Shown here one piece after another: positions 17,346 through 26,441 of a stretch of 64,000 nucleotides of DNA. Position numbers and translations under genes: made by a program. This stretch comes from Galactobacillus timonensis. Lineage in GTDB: Bacteria > Bacillota_I > Bacilli_A > Erysipelotrichales > Erysipelotrichaceae. Where the stretch lies: NCBI RefSeq assembly GCF_900240265.1, contig NZ_LT964739.1, forward strand, positions 766,565 to 830,564. Direction: 5' to 3'. The notes beneath the pieces are model-generated. The model worked only from the letters and a program-made list of their open reading frames with translations, made no database searches and was not told the origin of the DNA. Within the stretch, counting starts at the first letter, position 1. Each line of letters begins with the position of its first letter.

Positions 17346-18329
17346 ATGGCAGACAATACGGAATATACAAAGCGCGTCATGATCGGTGATATCGTCGAAT
17401 TCATGCATCTGAAGCAGGTGACCGGAGATGCGGCGTCGCTCAATCGCTGGGTCGTGATTCCGGATCTGAACCGCCCGGGCTTTGAGCTGTCAGGCTACTA
17501 TAAGCCGACGGAGCCGCGGCGTATCGTTATCTTCGGACAGAAGGAATACAACTATATCCAGGATCTCAGCGAAGAGGAGCAGCGCAAACGCTATCAGTCC
17601 ATTACCGACGGTCTGACGCCGATGATCATCGTGACGCATGGCAACGAGGTTCCGCCCGTCCTTGCCGAAGTTGGACGGGAGCGCAACTTCCCCATCTTTA
17701 CGACACCGGTTGTGACGTATCAGGTGATGGTCGATCTGATCACCTACCTCGATGAGCATCTCGCCCAGGAACAAAGCATCTCCGGCGAACTTCTGCTGGT
17801 GTATGGCAAAGGCATCCTGATTACGGGCGAATCGGGCATGGGCAAATCGGAAGCCGCCCTCGAACTGATCCGCGACGGGCAGGTACTGGTTGCTGACGAT
17901 CGCGTCGATGTGCAGAAGATTCATAACGTCCTCGTCGGTCATGCGCCGGATATTCTCAAGGGGATGATGGAGATCCGCGGCATCGGCATCGTCGATGTTG
18001 AACGCATGTATGGCGCCAACTGCCTCTCGGCCCGCGCCAACATTGATCTGCGCATCCATTTGACGCCGTTTGATCCCAAGAAGGAATACATGCGCATCGG
18101 CGACGAAGAGCGCCAGTTCACCAACATCCTCGATGTCCAGGTTCCGACCTTGGAGCTGCCCGTTTCCCCGGGCCGTTCCACGTCATCCGTCATTGAAGCG
18201 GCTGTCATGAACTTCCTGCTCGAAGAGGAAGGCTACCATTCCTCGGCCATGTTCAAGCAGCGCCTGCGCAATACGCTGATCAGAGAGGATCAGGAACAGG
18301 AAGAAGAGAAAAAGGAGAATGCTCAATGA
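17346..18329 (+). CDS. hprK: HPr kinase/phosphorylase
   Basis: 327 residues. It phosphorylates HPr of the sugar phosphotransferase system on Ser46 in response to glycolytic intermediates and reverses the reaction, the key switch of carbon catabolite repression in Bacillota. The P-loop GESGMGKS (about 161-168), the following VADDRVDV and the signature MEIRGIGIVDV (about 213) are intact. The C-terminus is longer than usual and highly charged (EDQEQEEEKKENAQ). Overlaps the next gene by 4 bp. ptsH and ptsI are not in the window; the decayed fructose PTS gene at 34969 would have been part of the same sugar regulon. Confidence 0.96.
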   Translation: MADNTEYTKRVMIGDIVEFMHLKQVTGDAASLNRWVVIPDLNRPGFELSGYYKPTEPRRIVIFGQKEYNYIQDLSEEEQRKRYQSITDGLTPMIIVTHGNEVPPVLAEVGRERNFPIFTTPVVTYQVMVDLITYLDEHLAQEQSISGELLLVYGKGILITGESGMGKSEAALELIRDGQVLVADDRVDVQKIHNVLVGHAPDILKGMMEIRGIGIVDVERMYGANCLSARANIDLRIHLTPFDPKKEYMRIGDEERQFTNILDVQVPTLELPVSPGRSTSSVIEAAVMNFLLEEEGYHSSAMFKQRLRNTLIREDQEQEEEKKENAQ

Positions 18330-18979
18330 AGACCCTGTTCCTCTTCGACTTTGACGGTACGGTGATGAACACGGAACCTGCCATTCTCGCAAGCTTCCGC
18401 CACCTCTTCGAAACCTATCGCACCGTTGATGAATTTACGCCGCAGCTTCAGGTTGAAGTGCTCGGACCATCGCTGCAGACCGAAATACCGAAGCTCTTCC
18501 CCGACGAAGATGCAAATAAACTGATTCCCGAATACATCGAATACCAGAAGACACAGGCGCGCCGCCTCATCCATCCATTCGACGGCGCGAAGGAATTACT
18601 GTCATATCTGCAGAAACATAACGTACCTACCGGCATCTTTACGACACGGCTCCATCAAAGCCTGGTCGAGATCCTGAAGGAACAGGGCATGGGAGACTGT
18701 TTCTCCATACTGATCGGACGCGATGATGTAGAGAAGGAGAAGCCAGATCCCGAAGGCATACGTAAGGCAATGGCGACGCTTGGCACAGAGAGATGCGTCT
18801 ATACCGGCGACAGCGCTATGGACGTGCTGGCAGGCAGGGCTGCCGGTGCCTTCACCATCGGTATCGTGACCAATGAAGGCAAGCGTTCGGCCATCGTCAA
18901 TGCCGGTCCTGACGCAGTTATTACGCATCTTGACGAGATATATGGACTCATCGATACCCATCCTCAGTGGATTGGGTAG
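18326..18979 (+). CDS. HAD-superfamily phosphatase (PpaX/Gph-like)
   Basis: 217 residues. HAD motif I FDFDGTVMNTEP (about 5-16, nucleophile Asp in DFDGT), motif II in FTTRLHQS, the motif III Lys in EKEKPDPEG, and motif IV GDSAMDVLAG are all present with a helical cap. Its coupling to hprK matches the widespread hprK-ppaX arrangement, where PpaX hydrolyses the pyrophosphate made by the HPr phosphorylase reaction. That role is inferred from context; phosphoglycolate phosphatase is an alternative. Stop codon TAG. Confidence 0.85.
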   Translation: MKTLFLFDFDGTVMNTEPAILASFRHLFETYRTVDEFTPQLQVEVLGPSLQTEIPKLFPDEDANKLIPEYIEYQKTQARRLIHPFDGAKELLSYLQKHNVPTGIFTTRLHQSLVEILKEQGMGDCFSILIGRDDVEKEKPDPEGIRKAMATLGTERCVYTGDSAMDVLAGRAAGAFTIGIVTNEGKRSAIVNAGPDAVITHLDEIYGLIDTHPQWIG

Positions 18980-19023
18980 TAAAATAAGCAGGAAGCTGTT
19001 TCAGTTTCACAAAAGGAGACACT

Positions 19024-20286
19024 ATGGAACGTGAAGAGTTAAATCAGCTGGTTGAACAGGCACGCGGCGGCAACAGTGCCGCGATTACGTCGCTTGTCAA
19101 AGCATATCATCACCAGGTGAAGGATAAGATCCGCAGCGCAGGTGTACCGGAAGAGGATCAAAAGAATGCAGAGATCCATTCCTTCTCCAGCGCCTTTGCC
19201 CACATTTCCAATCTGCCGCAGGGCGGAGATTTCAATTCCTTCCTTGATGGCTATGTGACCAAGGAAATTCAGAAATATATGGTGGCTTCGGAACAGTCGA
19301 TTTCCGATATTCTTTCGGGAACGGATGACGACCTGTCGTTCGGACCCTTCGGATCGTCTCCTTCGAGCCCCGATTCCCCCGTCAAGATCTCTGCTCCGCA
19401 GCCGCAGCAACCGGTCGAAGAACAGCCCGAGCCTGTTAAGCCTGCCAAAGTCTCCCGTCCCACGGTAACGGAAGAAGATGAGGACGACGAGGAAGAAGAG
19501 GAAGAAAAGCCGCGCCGCCTCTTTGGCTCAAAGAAGAAGAAAGTCGTCGAAGAAGAGGATGAAGATGACGAAGAGGATGAGGACGAGAAGCCCAGAGGCC
19601 TCTTCCATCGCCATAAGAAACAGGACGATGACGAAGATGACGAGGACGAAGAAGAGGAAGAAGAAAAACCCCGCCGCTCCGCACGCAGAAAGAAGGTCGT
19701 CGAAGAAGATGAAGACGACGATGATGAAGACTACGAAGAGGGTGGTGGAATACCGGGATGGCTGCTTGGCGTACTGATCGGCATCCTTGCCGTCGTAGCT
19801 CTTGCCCTGGTTCTGTATATCTTTGTTCCAAAGGCCTATAACGGCACGTTTGGAAAGATTCCGTTCCTGCCATCGGCTGATGTACAGGAAACGGCGACAC
19901 CTTCCGCAACGCCGACGGCTACCATTGAAACAACGCCGACCGTTGAAGCGACCGCAACACCTGACGCATCTGCAGATGCCAGTGCGACAGCTTCGTCTTC
20001 CAGCGAAACGACGGCAACCGCTTCACCTGCCGCAACCGCAACTGCCACAGCAACTGCAAGCACAACGACAACGGGCAGCGCCATCGGTCGCGCCACGGTC
20101 AATGTCAGCGGCCTCAACATCCGCTCCTCTGCCTCTACCGGAGGATCGGTTGTCGGAACCGCAACCAGCGGGCAGACCTATGATGTCTACTCATCGACAA
20201 CGTCCGGCGGCTATACGTGGTACCAGATCGGCAATAACCAGTGGATCGCCGATAATGGTTCCTGGGTTACCTACAAGGCGAATTAA
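19024..20286 (+). CDS. Membrane protein with sigma-like head, acidic linker and SH3 tail
   Basis: 420 residues in an unusual order. Residues 1-95 (LVEQARGGNSAAITSLVKAY and on, ending VTKEIQKYM) resemble region 2 of sigma-70 factors, without any region 4 DNA-binding helix-turn-helix. Residues 150-240 are three to four imperfect repeats alternating Glu/Asp runs with short basic blocks (EKPRR, KKKVVEE). One membrane segment (GWLLGVLIGILAVVALALVLYIF, about 244-267) precedes a Thr/Ala/Ser-rich stalk, and residues 355-420 form a bacterial SH3 domain (VNVSGLNIRSSAS). The expected topology is head in the cytoplasm and SH3 at the cell wall. Function is unknown; it could be a wall sensor that binds a partner through the sigma-like fold. 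Confidence 0.75.
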   Translation: MEREELNQLVEQARGGNSAAITSLVKAYHHQVKDKIRSAGVPEEDQKNAEIHSFSSAFAHISNLPQGGDFNSFLDGYVTKEIQKYMVASEQSISDILSGTDDDLSFGPFGSSPSSPDSPVKISAPQPQQPVEEQPEPVKPAKVSRPTVTEEDEDDEEEEEEKPRRLFGSKKKKVVEEEDEDDEEDEDEKPRGLFHRHKKQDDDEDDEDEEEEEEKPRRSARRKKVVEEDEDDDDEDYEEGGGIPGWLLGVLIGILAVVALALVLYIFVPKAYNGTFGKIPFLPSADVQETATPSATPTATIETTPTVEATATPDASADASATASSSSETTATASPAATATATATASTTTTGSAIGRATVNVSGLNIRSSASTGGSVVGTATSGQTYDVYSSTTSGGYTWYQIGNNQWIADNGSWVTYKAN

Positions 20287-20302
20287 CAAATACGAATGAA
20301 CC

Positions 20303-20335
20303 GGACTGCAGCAGAGAACGTGCCGCAGTCCTTTT
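20303..20335 (+). terminator. Intrinsic terminator after the SH3 protein gene
   Basis: GGACTGC and GCAGTCC arms around a 15-nt loop, followed by TTTTC. Confidence 0.75.
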
Positions 20336-20527
20336 CTTTCTGCAATTATGTGAAAGAATACACAAAATGTGCTATTTGGGTAAAACCAGGCTTGAAAATA
20401 TTTTATACAACTCATAGTGGTGCTATAACACCTGCACACAACAACTGCATCCAAACAACAGCTGCTATAAGCAGACATGAAAACGATGCGTGTTTCAGAT
20501 TGTTTCATGCCTGCAGGAGGGGCAAAC

Positions 20528-23500
20528 ATGAGTCGCAACAATCATTCACATCATTTTGATCATTCTCTTTTCATTATGCGGATTCTGTTATGCGGCGTCC
20601 TGGCACTGACGTATGCGCCGGTTTCTGTCCATGCGGAAGACGGCGATACAGTCAGCGACACGGAAACAGTTACGCAGCCCGATGACGGCAGCCAGGACAC
20701 CGGCGACGAACAAAGTACGGAGCCAGATAAAGACAGTGAAGCTGTTCCCACGGTTGACGCCAGTGAAGATACACCGGCACCGCAGCCGACGATAACGCCT
20801 GCACCCGAAAGTACAGCGGCAGCGACCACTGCACCACAGCCAGAGGTCACTGCAGAAGCGGAAAGTACCGCAGCATCGCAGATGACGGCAGCTCCCTCAG
20901 AAACACCTGCGCCGGCACCATCGGCAGAGGCAGTAGAACCGACGATGGAAACGGATCCGATGCCTTCCATTGACGCATCGGTCACGGCAGATAATGGTGT
21001 AACAGCAATCATTCATGCGGATGAAGGCACTTTCCCCGCCGGCACTACCGTAACAGTAACAACCGTATCTGAAGAGGAGGCTGCGGCTGCCGCAGCGGAT
21101 CTGTTAGGGAAAGACGTTATCGATGCGGCCGCTGTCGACATTACCTTCCATGATGGCAGTGGCAATGAAGTGGAACCCGCCGATGGCAGAAATGTGCAGG
21201 TTACGCTGCAGACAGCTGCATACGTTGCCGGAGATAATTATGAAGTTGTCCACATTAAAGAAGACGGATCGGCAGAGGCGGTGAATTCGGTTCAGCAGGT
21301 CACAGACAGTTCGGCACAGTTTTCTGCCGACAGCTTCTCCATCTATGCCATCGTCGGAACGGACGATATTCCTTTCGAAACCTATGAATTCTATGATGGC
21401 GAAACACTGATATCGTCGCAGACCGTTAAGAAAGGTGACACGCTGCTGGAGCCGGAGGCTCCTTCCCATGGCGATACGGCAGCGTTCCTTGGCTGGGCGG
21501 ATGTTTCCGGAAATCTGTTCCATGACTTTGGAACAATTGACAATGTTTCACAGAACGATGCCGTAATCCGGCTTCATGCCCAATTTCAGGACAGCATCTA
21601 TCTTTATTACTACGATCAGTATGACAATCTGATCGAGAGTCAGGCAGTTGCACCGGATTCAACAGTGAAAATTGAACCAGATGCGCCGCTCATTCAGGTG
21701 CAGCCCCTGACGCAGTGCCAGGATGGCTGGAGCACAGAAAAGAATGGTACCAAAGGTGTTTCGGGCGAATATCATGTTGGAAAAACGTCGGTGAACCTCT
21801 ATCCGATTTTAAAAGAAGGATACTGGATCAGCTTTGAAACCAACAGCGACTCTTCTATTGCGCGTCAGTTCATCGCCAAAAATGCAACGAATGAAAACAG
21901 AAAAGCAGCGAAGCCGGATCCGGATCCGGTCAAGGAAGGTTATGTCTTTGATCAGTGGTACACCGATCAGGATCTGACAACGCCGTATGACTTTCATGCG
22001 GATGTGACACAGCCGATGACGCTCTATGCCGGCTATAAGCCTGCGACAGATACGGAATATACGGTCCGTTACTGGCTGGAATATCAGAAGGAACCCGGCG
22101 GCGGCGTTGGTGACGGTACATGGGACTATAAGATGATTGCCCAGGAAGTTCTCAAGGGAACGACCGGAGCCAAGGCCCAATTTGATGAGCAGCTTATCTA
22201 TCATGAACCGTATGGTGAACCCGTCGATGGATATGAACTGAATACGGAGCGTACACCAAAAGATTCGAACGATCCGGCAAGGCCTGCGATCGCGGCTGAC
22301 GGATCGACCATCTTCAATGTCTACTATCGCTGCAAGACCTATAATCTTTCGATTACGGTTCCAAAGGCGGATGGAACCAAGGAATCTCTGCAGTACGATC
22401 AGGTGAAATATTCTTCCGATTTGACGAACTTCTGGAAGGCAGTATTTGCCATTCGCCCGGAAGATGAGCTCTTTGATGGAACGCACCGGTTTGTATTTCC
22501 CTATAAGAGTGGGTCTGAATTTGTGGAAGTGCCGTCGAATCTCCTCTTAATGCCGTCGATGAATGTTTCGATGACACAGCAGGTATATGGCGGAGACAAT
22601 TCCTTTTATGAATTATATTTGGAAACACTGCATGGCAAAGCACCGGCTGGGAAAGAAGCTGTAACGAATACTTCAATTCGTAAAGATGGTGACACAAGAA
22701 CCTATTACCTCAAGAGCGTAGATCAGTTCAGCAGCGGCACGTATGGCGGATTTGATGCGACAACGACAGATTATCCTGGCTTCTCACCGAACATCGCCTA
22801 CTCCGACGGTCATTATCATACCTTTGGCGCTGGTAATGCGCAGATCTGGTTCCGGTATCCGGAAGACTGGTTCCATAGCACGAATGGTGAAGGGAACTAT
22901 CACGTGGCACGGAATTCAGATGGCAGTCAGCATATGTACAACGGTAAAGATGATCCGATCAGGGTCTATTACAAGCGCAACAGTTATCCGTTGAACTTCC
23001 ATACAGATGGGGGTCCGGATGCAGCGTCACAATCCGTGCTGTATGAAGATGATCTGCATCAGTATCAGCCAGCTTCTTATGTCAAAGGAACGACAAAGAA
23101 GAAGGAGGGGAATGAGGAGTTTGTCTTCGCTGGATGGTATGTGGATCAGCAGCTGACAAAGCCGTTTGATTTCAATACGACGATGCCGCATAACGAAATT
23201 GATCTGTATGCAAAATGGGTGCCGGAATCCTATACCGTCACCTTCGATACGGGAGAAGGCACAGCGGTTGAGCCGGATACGAATGTAGAATACGGACATA
23301 GCATTTCCAAGCCTGCGGATCCTTCCTGTGTCGGCTATGTTTTCCTTGGCTGGACATTCAACGGGAAACCGTTTAACTTCGCATCCGGAATCACTGCCGA
23401 TACGACATTGAAAGCCGAGTGGCGCAGCATCGACGCATGGCAGGTGAGGTATGACCTGAACGGCGGCACAGCCGGCCACGAGATAACGGATGATACCTGG

Positions 23501-24151
23501 TACTACGAGGATGCCGGTATTCCGGTCGCTTCCGCATCCGGTATCAAGGCCCCGGCAGGAAAGGTGTTCATCGGCTGGAAATCCAGCGGCGACGGAAAGA
23601 TTTATTATCCAAATGCGACGGCGCCTATGAAGCACAGCGATGTGATGTCGGTTGATGCGCTGACGGCCACATTTACCCGCAGCAGCTTCGGCATGACGCT
23701 CACTGCACAATGGGGCGATATCCAGAAGACGACACAGCTGACCTATGACTTTAACTTTGGCCGCTTCGGTGTAAAAACGAGTGGCTCTGTTGATTCCTCG
23801 GTTACAGTTTCGCAGCTGCCGGAGAACAGCCAGATTACGCTGGCCGGCATCGGAGTCCTGATGGACCTGAGCAAAGTTCCTTCAAACTGGATGTTTACGG
23901 GCTGGTATAAAGATGCCGCTTGCACTGACGGGCCTTATACGGAGGTGCTTGTAGATTCGGCGGATCCTTCCGCAAACCGTCTCTATGCCGGCTGGAGGCA
24001 GAACGATTCCGGAAGTTCGGGTTCATCGACGTCTTCCACTGCTTCTTCGAAACCGGTCGCAGCCAAAAGAATGTTCTTCCCGCTGACGTCCGCTTCACCG
24101 CGCTTTGTGCCGAAGACCGGTGTTGAAGGGCCGGATGAAAGTGGAAATTAA
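20528..24151 (+). CDS. Large surface protein with InlB-type (Listeria-Bacteroides) repeats
   Basis: 1,207 residues. The start at 20528 is chosen for its GGAGGGG ribosome binding site; an upstream ATG at 20477 lacks one. A long signal peptide ends near VHA-ED. A Thr/Pro/Ala/Glu-rich stretch follows (about 45-150), then many beta-grasp-like repeats with the hallmark G-Y-x-F-x-G-W (GYVFDQWYTD, EEFVFAGWYVD, GYVFLGWTF, WMFTGWYKD) and ends such as TLYAGY, DLYAKW, TLKAEW. The C-terminus is a Ser-rich linker and SPRFVPKTGVEGPDESGN: an LPXTG-like VPKTG but no membrane segment or basic tail after it. It is probably an adhesin-like surface protein. Paralogue of the broken gene at 56014-58360. Confidence 0.85.
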   Translation: MSRNNHSHHFDHSLFIMRILLCGVLALTYAPVSVHAEDGDTVSDTETVTQPDDGSQDTGDEQSTEPDKDSEAVPTVDASEDTPAPQPTITPAPESTAAATTAPQPEVTAEAESTAASQMTAAPSETPAPAPSAEAVEPTMETDPMPSIDASVTADNGVTAIIHADEGTFPAGTTVTVTTVSEEEAAAAAADLLGKDVIDAAAVDITFHDGSGNEVEPADGRNVQVTLQTAAYVAGDNYEVVHIKEDGSAEAVNSVQQVTDSSAQFSADSFSIYAIVGTDDIPFETYEFYDGETLISSQTVKKGDTLLEPEAPSHGDTAAFLGWADVSGNLFHDFGTIDNVSQNDAVIRLHAQFQDSIYLYYYDQYDNLIESQAVAPDSTVKIEPDAPLIQVQPLTQCQDGWSTEKNGTKGVSGEYHVGKTSVNLYPILKEGYWISFETNSDSSIARQFIAKNATNENRKAAKPDPDPVKEGYVFDQWYTDQDLTTPYDFHADVTQPMTLYAGYKPATDTEYTVRYWLEYQKEPGGGVGDGTWDYKMIAQEVLKGTTGAKAQFDEQLIYHEPYGEPVDGYELNTERTPKDSNDPARPAIAADGSTIFNVYYRCKTYNLSITVPKADGTKESLQYDQVKYSSDLTNFWKAVFAIRPEDELFDGTHRFVFPYKSGSEFVEVPSNLLLMPSMNVSMTQQVYGGDNSFYELYLETLHGKAPAGKEAVTNTSIRKDGDTRTYYLKSVDQFSSGTYGGFDATTTDYPGFSPNIAYSDGHYHTFGAGNAQIWFRYPEDWFHSTNGEGNYHVARNSDGSQHMYNGKDDPIRVYYKRNSYPLNFHTDGGPDAASQSVLYEDDLHQYQPASYVKGTTKKKEGNEEFVFAGWYVDQQLTKPFDFNTTMPHNEIDLYAKWVPESYTVTFDTGEGTAVEPDTNVEYGHSISKPADPSCVGYVFLGWTFNGKPFNFASGITADTTLKAEWRSIDAWQVRYDLNGGTAGHEITDDTWYYEDAGIPVASASGIKAPAGKVFIGWKSSGDGKIYYPNATAPMKHSDVMSVDALTATFTRSSFGMTLTAQWGDIQKTTQLTYDFNFGRFGVKTSGSVDSSVTVSQLPENSQITLAGIGVLMDLSKVPSNWMFTGWYKDAACTDGPYTEVLVDSADPSANRLYAGWRQNDSGSSGSSTSSTASSKPVAAKRMFFPLTSASPRFVPKTGVEGPDESGN

Positions 24152-24183
24152 GTCAAAGTGACAGATTTTACTTCCGCTTCCGC

Positions 24184-24189
24184 TATGAT
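24184..24189 (+). promoter_or_regulatory. Probable -10 box of the aldo/keto reductase gene
   Basis: TATGAT ends 6 bp before the ATG at 24196. A TGACAG-like -35 lies upstream at a longer than ideal distance. If used, the transcript would start at or next to the ATG. Confidence 0.4.
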
Positions 24190-24195
24190 GAAGGC

Positions 24196-25044
24196 ATGAA
24201 GACAGTAAGACTGAAAGATGGAACGGTAATACCTGCCCTTGGGCAGGGGACCTGGGAAATGGGCGAAGATCCTTCGAAACATGAGCAGGAGCTTGGAGCC
24301 CTGCGCTATGGCATCGAACATGGAATGACACTGATCGATACGGCCGAGATGTATGGAGAAGGAAAGTCGGAGCAGCTGGTCGGCGAAGCAGTCCGGGGAT
24401 ATGATCGCTCGAAACTGTATCTTGTTTCGAAGGTATATCCATGGAATGCGGGACGAGAGCACATCTTTAAGAGCTGCGAACAGTCGCTGAAGAGGCTTGG
24501 CACTGACTATCTGGATCTGTATCTTCTCCACTGGCGCGGCGAAGTGCCGCTGTCCGAGACAGTTGCGTGCATGAACGAACTGGTAAAGAAACGTATGATC
24601 CGCCACTGGGGCGTCAGTAACTTCGAAGTGAAGGACATGGAAGAACTGATGGCGGCGGGCGGCGAAGACTGCGTCACCGACCAGGTGCTGTATCATCTTG
24701 GCTCCCGTGGCGTGGAATATGATCTGGTACCGTGGCTGAAGAAGCACAATATGTTGACGATGTCGTATTCGCCGCTGGTGCGTACCGTTGAGCTGCGGAA
24801 GCGGATTGTGACACATCCGGCAGTGAAGAAGGTGGCTGCCGATCATCACGTCACGGAAACACAGGTGATGCTCGCATTTCTGATTCATGATCCGACGGTG
24901 TTTGCGGTACCGAAAGCTTCAACGATTGAACATGTGAAGATGAACTGCGCCGTCCTGGATGTGGAACTGGGTGAAAGTGAATATGCGATGTTGTCGGATG
25001 CGTTTCCGGTTCCGGATCATAAGGTTGAGCTGGATATGTTTTGA
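24196..25044 (+). CDS. Aldo/keto reductase
   Basis: 282 residues, a single (beta/alpha)8-barrel NAD(P)H-dependent oxidoreductase of the AKR superfamily. The catalytic tetrad is readable: Asp in IDTAEMYG with its Tyr, Lys in LVSKVYPWN, and His in LYLLHWRG. SNFEVKDM and the C-terminal VPKAST cofactor-binding segment are present. Substrate unknown; these enzymes reduce small aldehydes and ketones. There is no Shine-Dalgarno sequence before the ATG, only AAGG at 2-5 bp, and the -10 box is 6 bp upstream. Confidence 0.93.
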   Translation: MKTVRLKDGTVIPALGQGTWEMGEDPSKHEQELGALRYGIEHGMTLIDTAEMYGEGKSEQLVGEAVRGYDRSKLYLVSKVYPWNAGREHIFKSCEQSLKRLGTDYLDLYLLHWRGEVPLSETVACMNELVKKRMIRHWGVSNFEVKDMEELMAAGGEDCVTDQVLYHLGSRGVEYDLVPWLKKHNMLTMSYSPLVRTVELRKRIVTHPAVKKVAADHHVTETQVMLAFLIHDPTVFAVPKASTIEHVKMNCAVLDVELGESEYAMLSDAFPVPDHKVELDMF

Positions 25045-25083
25045 GAATATTCCATGGTAGAATCGGCTTAAACAGGAGACTTC

Positions 25084-25269
25084 ATGTATATGGCACAATT
25101 CGGCCCTCTCGATGGTATTCTCTTTCTTCAGCTGATTCTGTTCCTGGTGCTTTGGAGCATCGATAATAAGGCTTTCGGGACGCTGGAAACAATCAACGGC
25201 GTTGCCTTTGTGGTACTGTTCTTTGCTAATCTGGTTAGGAAGGTTAAAAGGCGCCGGAAGGACGCTTAG
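25084..25269 (+). CDS. Small membrane protein, unknown
   Basis: 61 residues with two hydrophobic segments (GILFLQLILFLVLWSI and INGVAFVVLFFANLV) and a basic C-terminus (RKVKRRRKDA), so two membrane spans with a cytoplasmic tail are likely. Preceded by AGGAG 7 bp before the ATG and a possible TGG-TAGAAT extended -10. A terminator follows. No family recognised. Confidence 0.65.
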   Translation: MYMAQFGPLDGILFLQLILFLVLWSIDNKAFGTLETINGVAFVVLFFANLVRKVKRRRKDA

Positions 25270-25271
25270 GT

Positions 25272-25315
25272 CAGCAGCCGCGGGTCAGTGATTCTGATTT
25301 GCGACTGCTTTTTTT
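25272..25315 (+). terminator. Intrinsic terminator before the str operon
   Basis: GCAGCCGC paired with GCGACTGC (one mismatch) followed by TTTTTTT. Confidence 0.75.
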
Positions 25316-25378
25316 ATGCCGTTTGAGGATGTGTGGCACGCTTGGATTCGTTGTTTTGTAAAAAATGATTAAAATGCG

Positions 25379-25408
25379 TTGACAACAGGGTTACGTGCGC
25401 TGTATTAT
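25379..25408 (+). promoter_or_regulatory. Promoter of the str operon (rpsL-rpsG-fusA)
   Basis: Consensus TTGACA (25379-25384), 18-bp spacer, TATTAT (25403-25408). The transcript would have a leader of about 95 nt before rpsL. Confidence 0.75.
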
Positions 25409-25509
25409 GCATGAGCTTGGCTGAACCCGGGTGCGCTTTTGCGGACCCGTAAATATTGCTGAGAAGAGGAACCACACGGAAACGTGTGCATAGGAAAGGA
25501 GTAGGAGAA

Positions 25510-25929
25510 ATGCCTACAATCAATCAGTTGGTACGTAAGGGACGTACTAATAAGGTCTACAAATCCAAGTCTCCGGCTCTCAACCGCGGATACAATTCGC
25601 TTGAGAACCGTCCGACCAAGCTGGCAAGCCCGCAGAAGCGCGGTGTCTGCACGCGTGTCGGCACGATGACGCCGAAGAAGCCGAACTCTGCTCTTCGTAA
25701 GTACGCTCGTGTTCGTCTGTCCAATGGTCTGGAAGTGACAGCCTATATCCCGGGTGTTGGTCACAACCTGCAGGAGCATTCCGTTGTCATGATCCGTGGC
25801 GGCCGTGTCAAGGATCTTCCGGGTGTTCGTTATCACATCATTCGCGGTACGCTGGACTGCGCAGGCGTCGATGGACGCAACCAGGGCCGTTCGCTGTACG
25901 GTGCCAAGAAGCCGAAGGCTTCCAAGTAA
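25510..25929 (+). CDS. rpsL: 30S ribosomal protein S12
   Basis: 139 residues, normal length. S12 lies at the decoding centre. [11 protein letters not shown] and [13 protein letters not shown] carry the conserved loops where streptomycin-resistance changes occur; the lysine of KKPNSA is the sensitive form. Start 25510 is chosen because it follows AAAGGAGTAGGAG and begins with the family sequence MPTINQLV. Confidence 0.98.
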   Translation: MPTINQLVRKGRTNKVYKSKSPALNRGYNSLENRPTKLASPQKRGVCTRVGTMTPKKPNSALRKYARVRLSNGLEVTAYIPGVGHNLQEHSVVMIRGGRVKDLPGVRYHIIRGTLDCAGVDGRNQGRSLYGAKKPKASK

Positions 25930-25947
25930 TCAGAGAGGAGAAAGAAG

Positions 25948-26418
25948 ATGCCTAGAAAGGGTTATGTAGCAAAGCGTGACGTACTTCCGGATCCGATCTA
26001 TAACTCGAAGCTCGTTACAAAACTGATCAACCGTATCATGATCGATGGGAAGCGCGGAACGGCGCAGAACATTCTGTACAACGCATTCAACATCGTTGAA
26101 GAGAAGACACAGCAGAATCCGATGGAGGTCTTTGAGAAGGCTCTGGGAAATGTTATGCCGTCTCTGGAACTCAAGGTCCGTCGTGTCGGCGGCGCTAACT
26201 ACCAGGTACCGGTTGAAGTATCTGCTGAGCGTAAGCTGACGCTGGGTCTGCGGTGGCTCGTAAGCTATGCGCGTCTGCGTCATGAACCGACGATGGAGCA
26301 GCGTCTTGCGGGCGAGATCATGGATGCCGCAAATGGAACAGGAGCTTCTGTAAAGAAGAAGGAAGATACTCACAAGATGGCCGAAGCGAACAAGGCCTTC
26401 GCACATTTCCGTTGGTAA
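25948..26418 (+). CDS. rpsG: 30S ribosomal protein S7
   Basis: 156 residues, family length. S7 binds the 3' domain of 16S rRNA and nucleates assembly of the small-subunit head. MPRKG start with GAGAGGAG ribosome binding site; [23 protein letters not shown] core and RWLVSYAR helix conserved. Second gene of the str operon. Confidence 0.98.
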   Translation: MPRKGYVAKRDVLPDPIYNSKLVTKLINRIMIDGKRGTAQNILYNAFNIVEEKTQQNPMEVFEKALGNVMPSLELKVRRVGGANYQVPVEVSAERKLTLGLRWLVSYARLRHEPTMEQRLAGEIMDAANGTGASVKKKEDTHKMAEANKAFAHFRW

Positions 26419-26441
26419 TTTCGTAAGGGAAAGGAAAATAT

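Noticed and set aside
19449..19740. Tandem DNA repeat array
   Set aside because: The GAA/GAT-rich stretch is imperfect coding repeat of Glu/Asp codons, not a regular satellite.
19478..20299. Basic, Arg/Pro-rich frames overlapping the acidic repeats and Thr-rich stalk of the 19024 protein
   Set aside because: Low-complexity shadows of the repetitive coding sequence; no independent signals.
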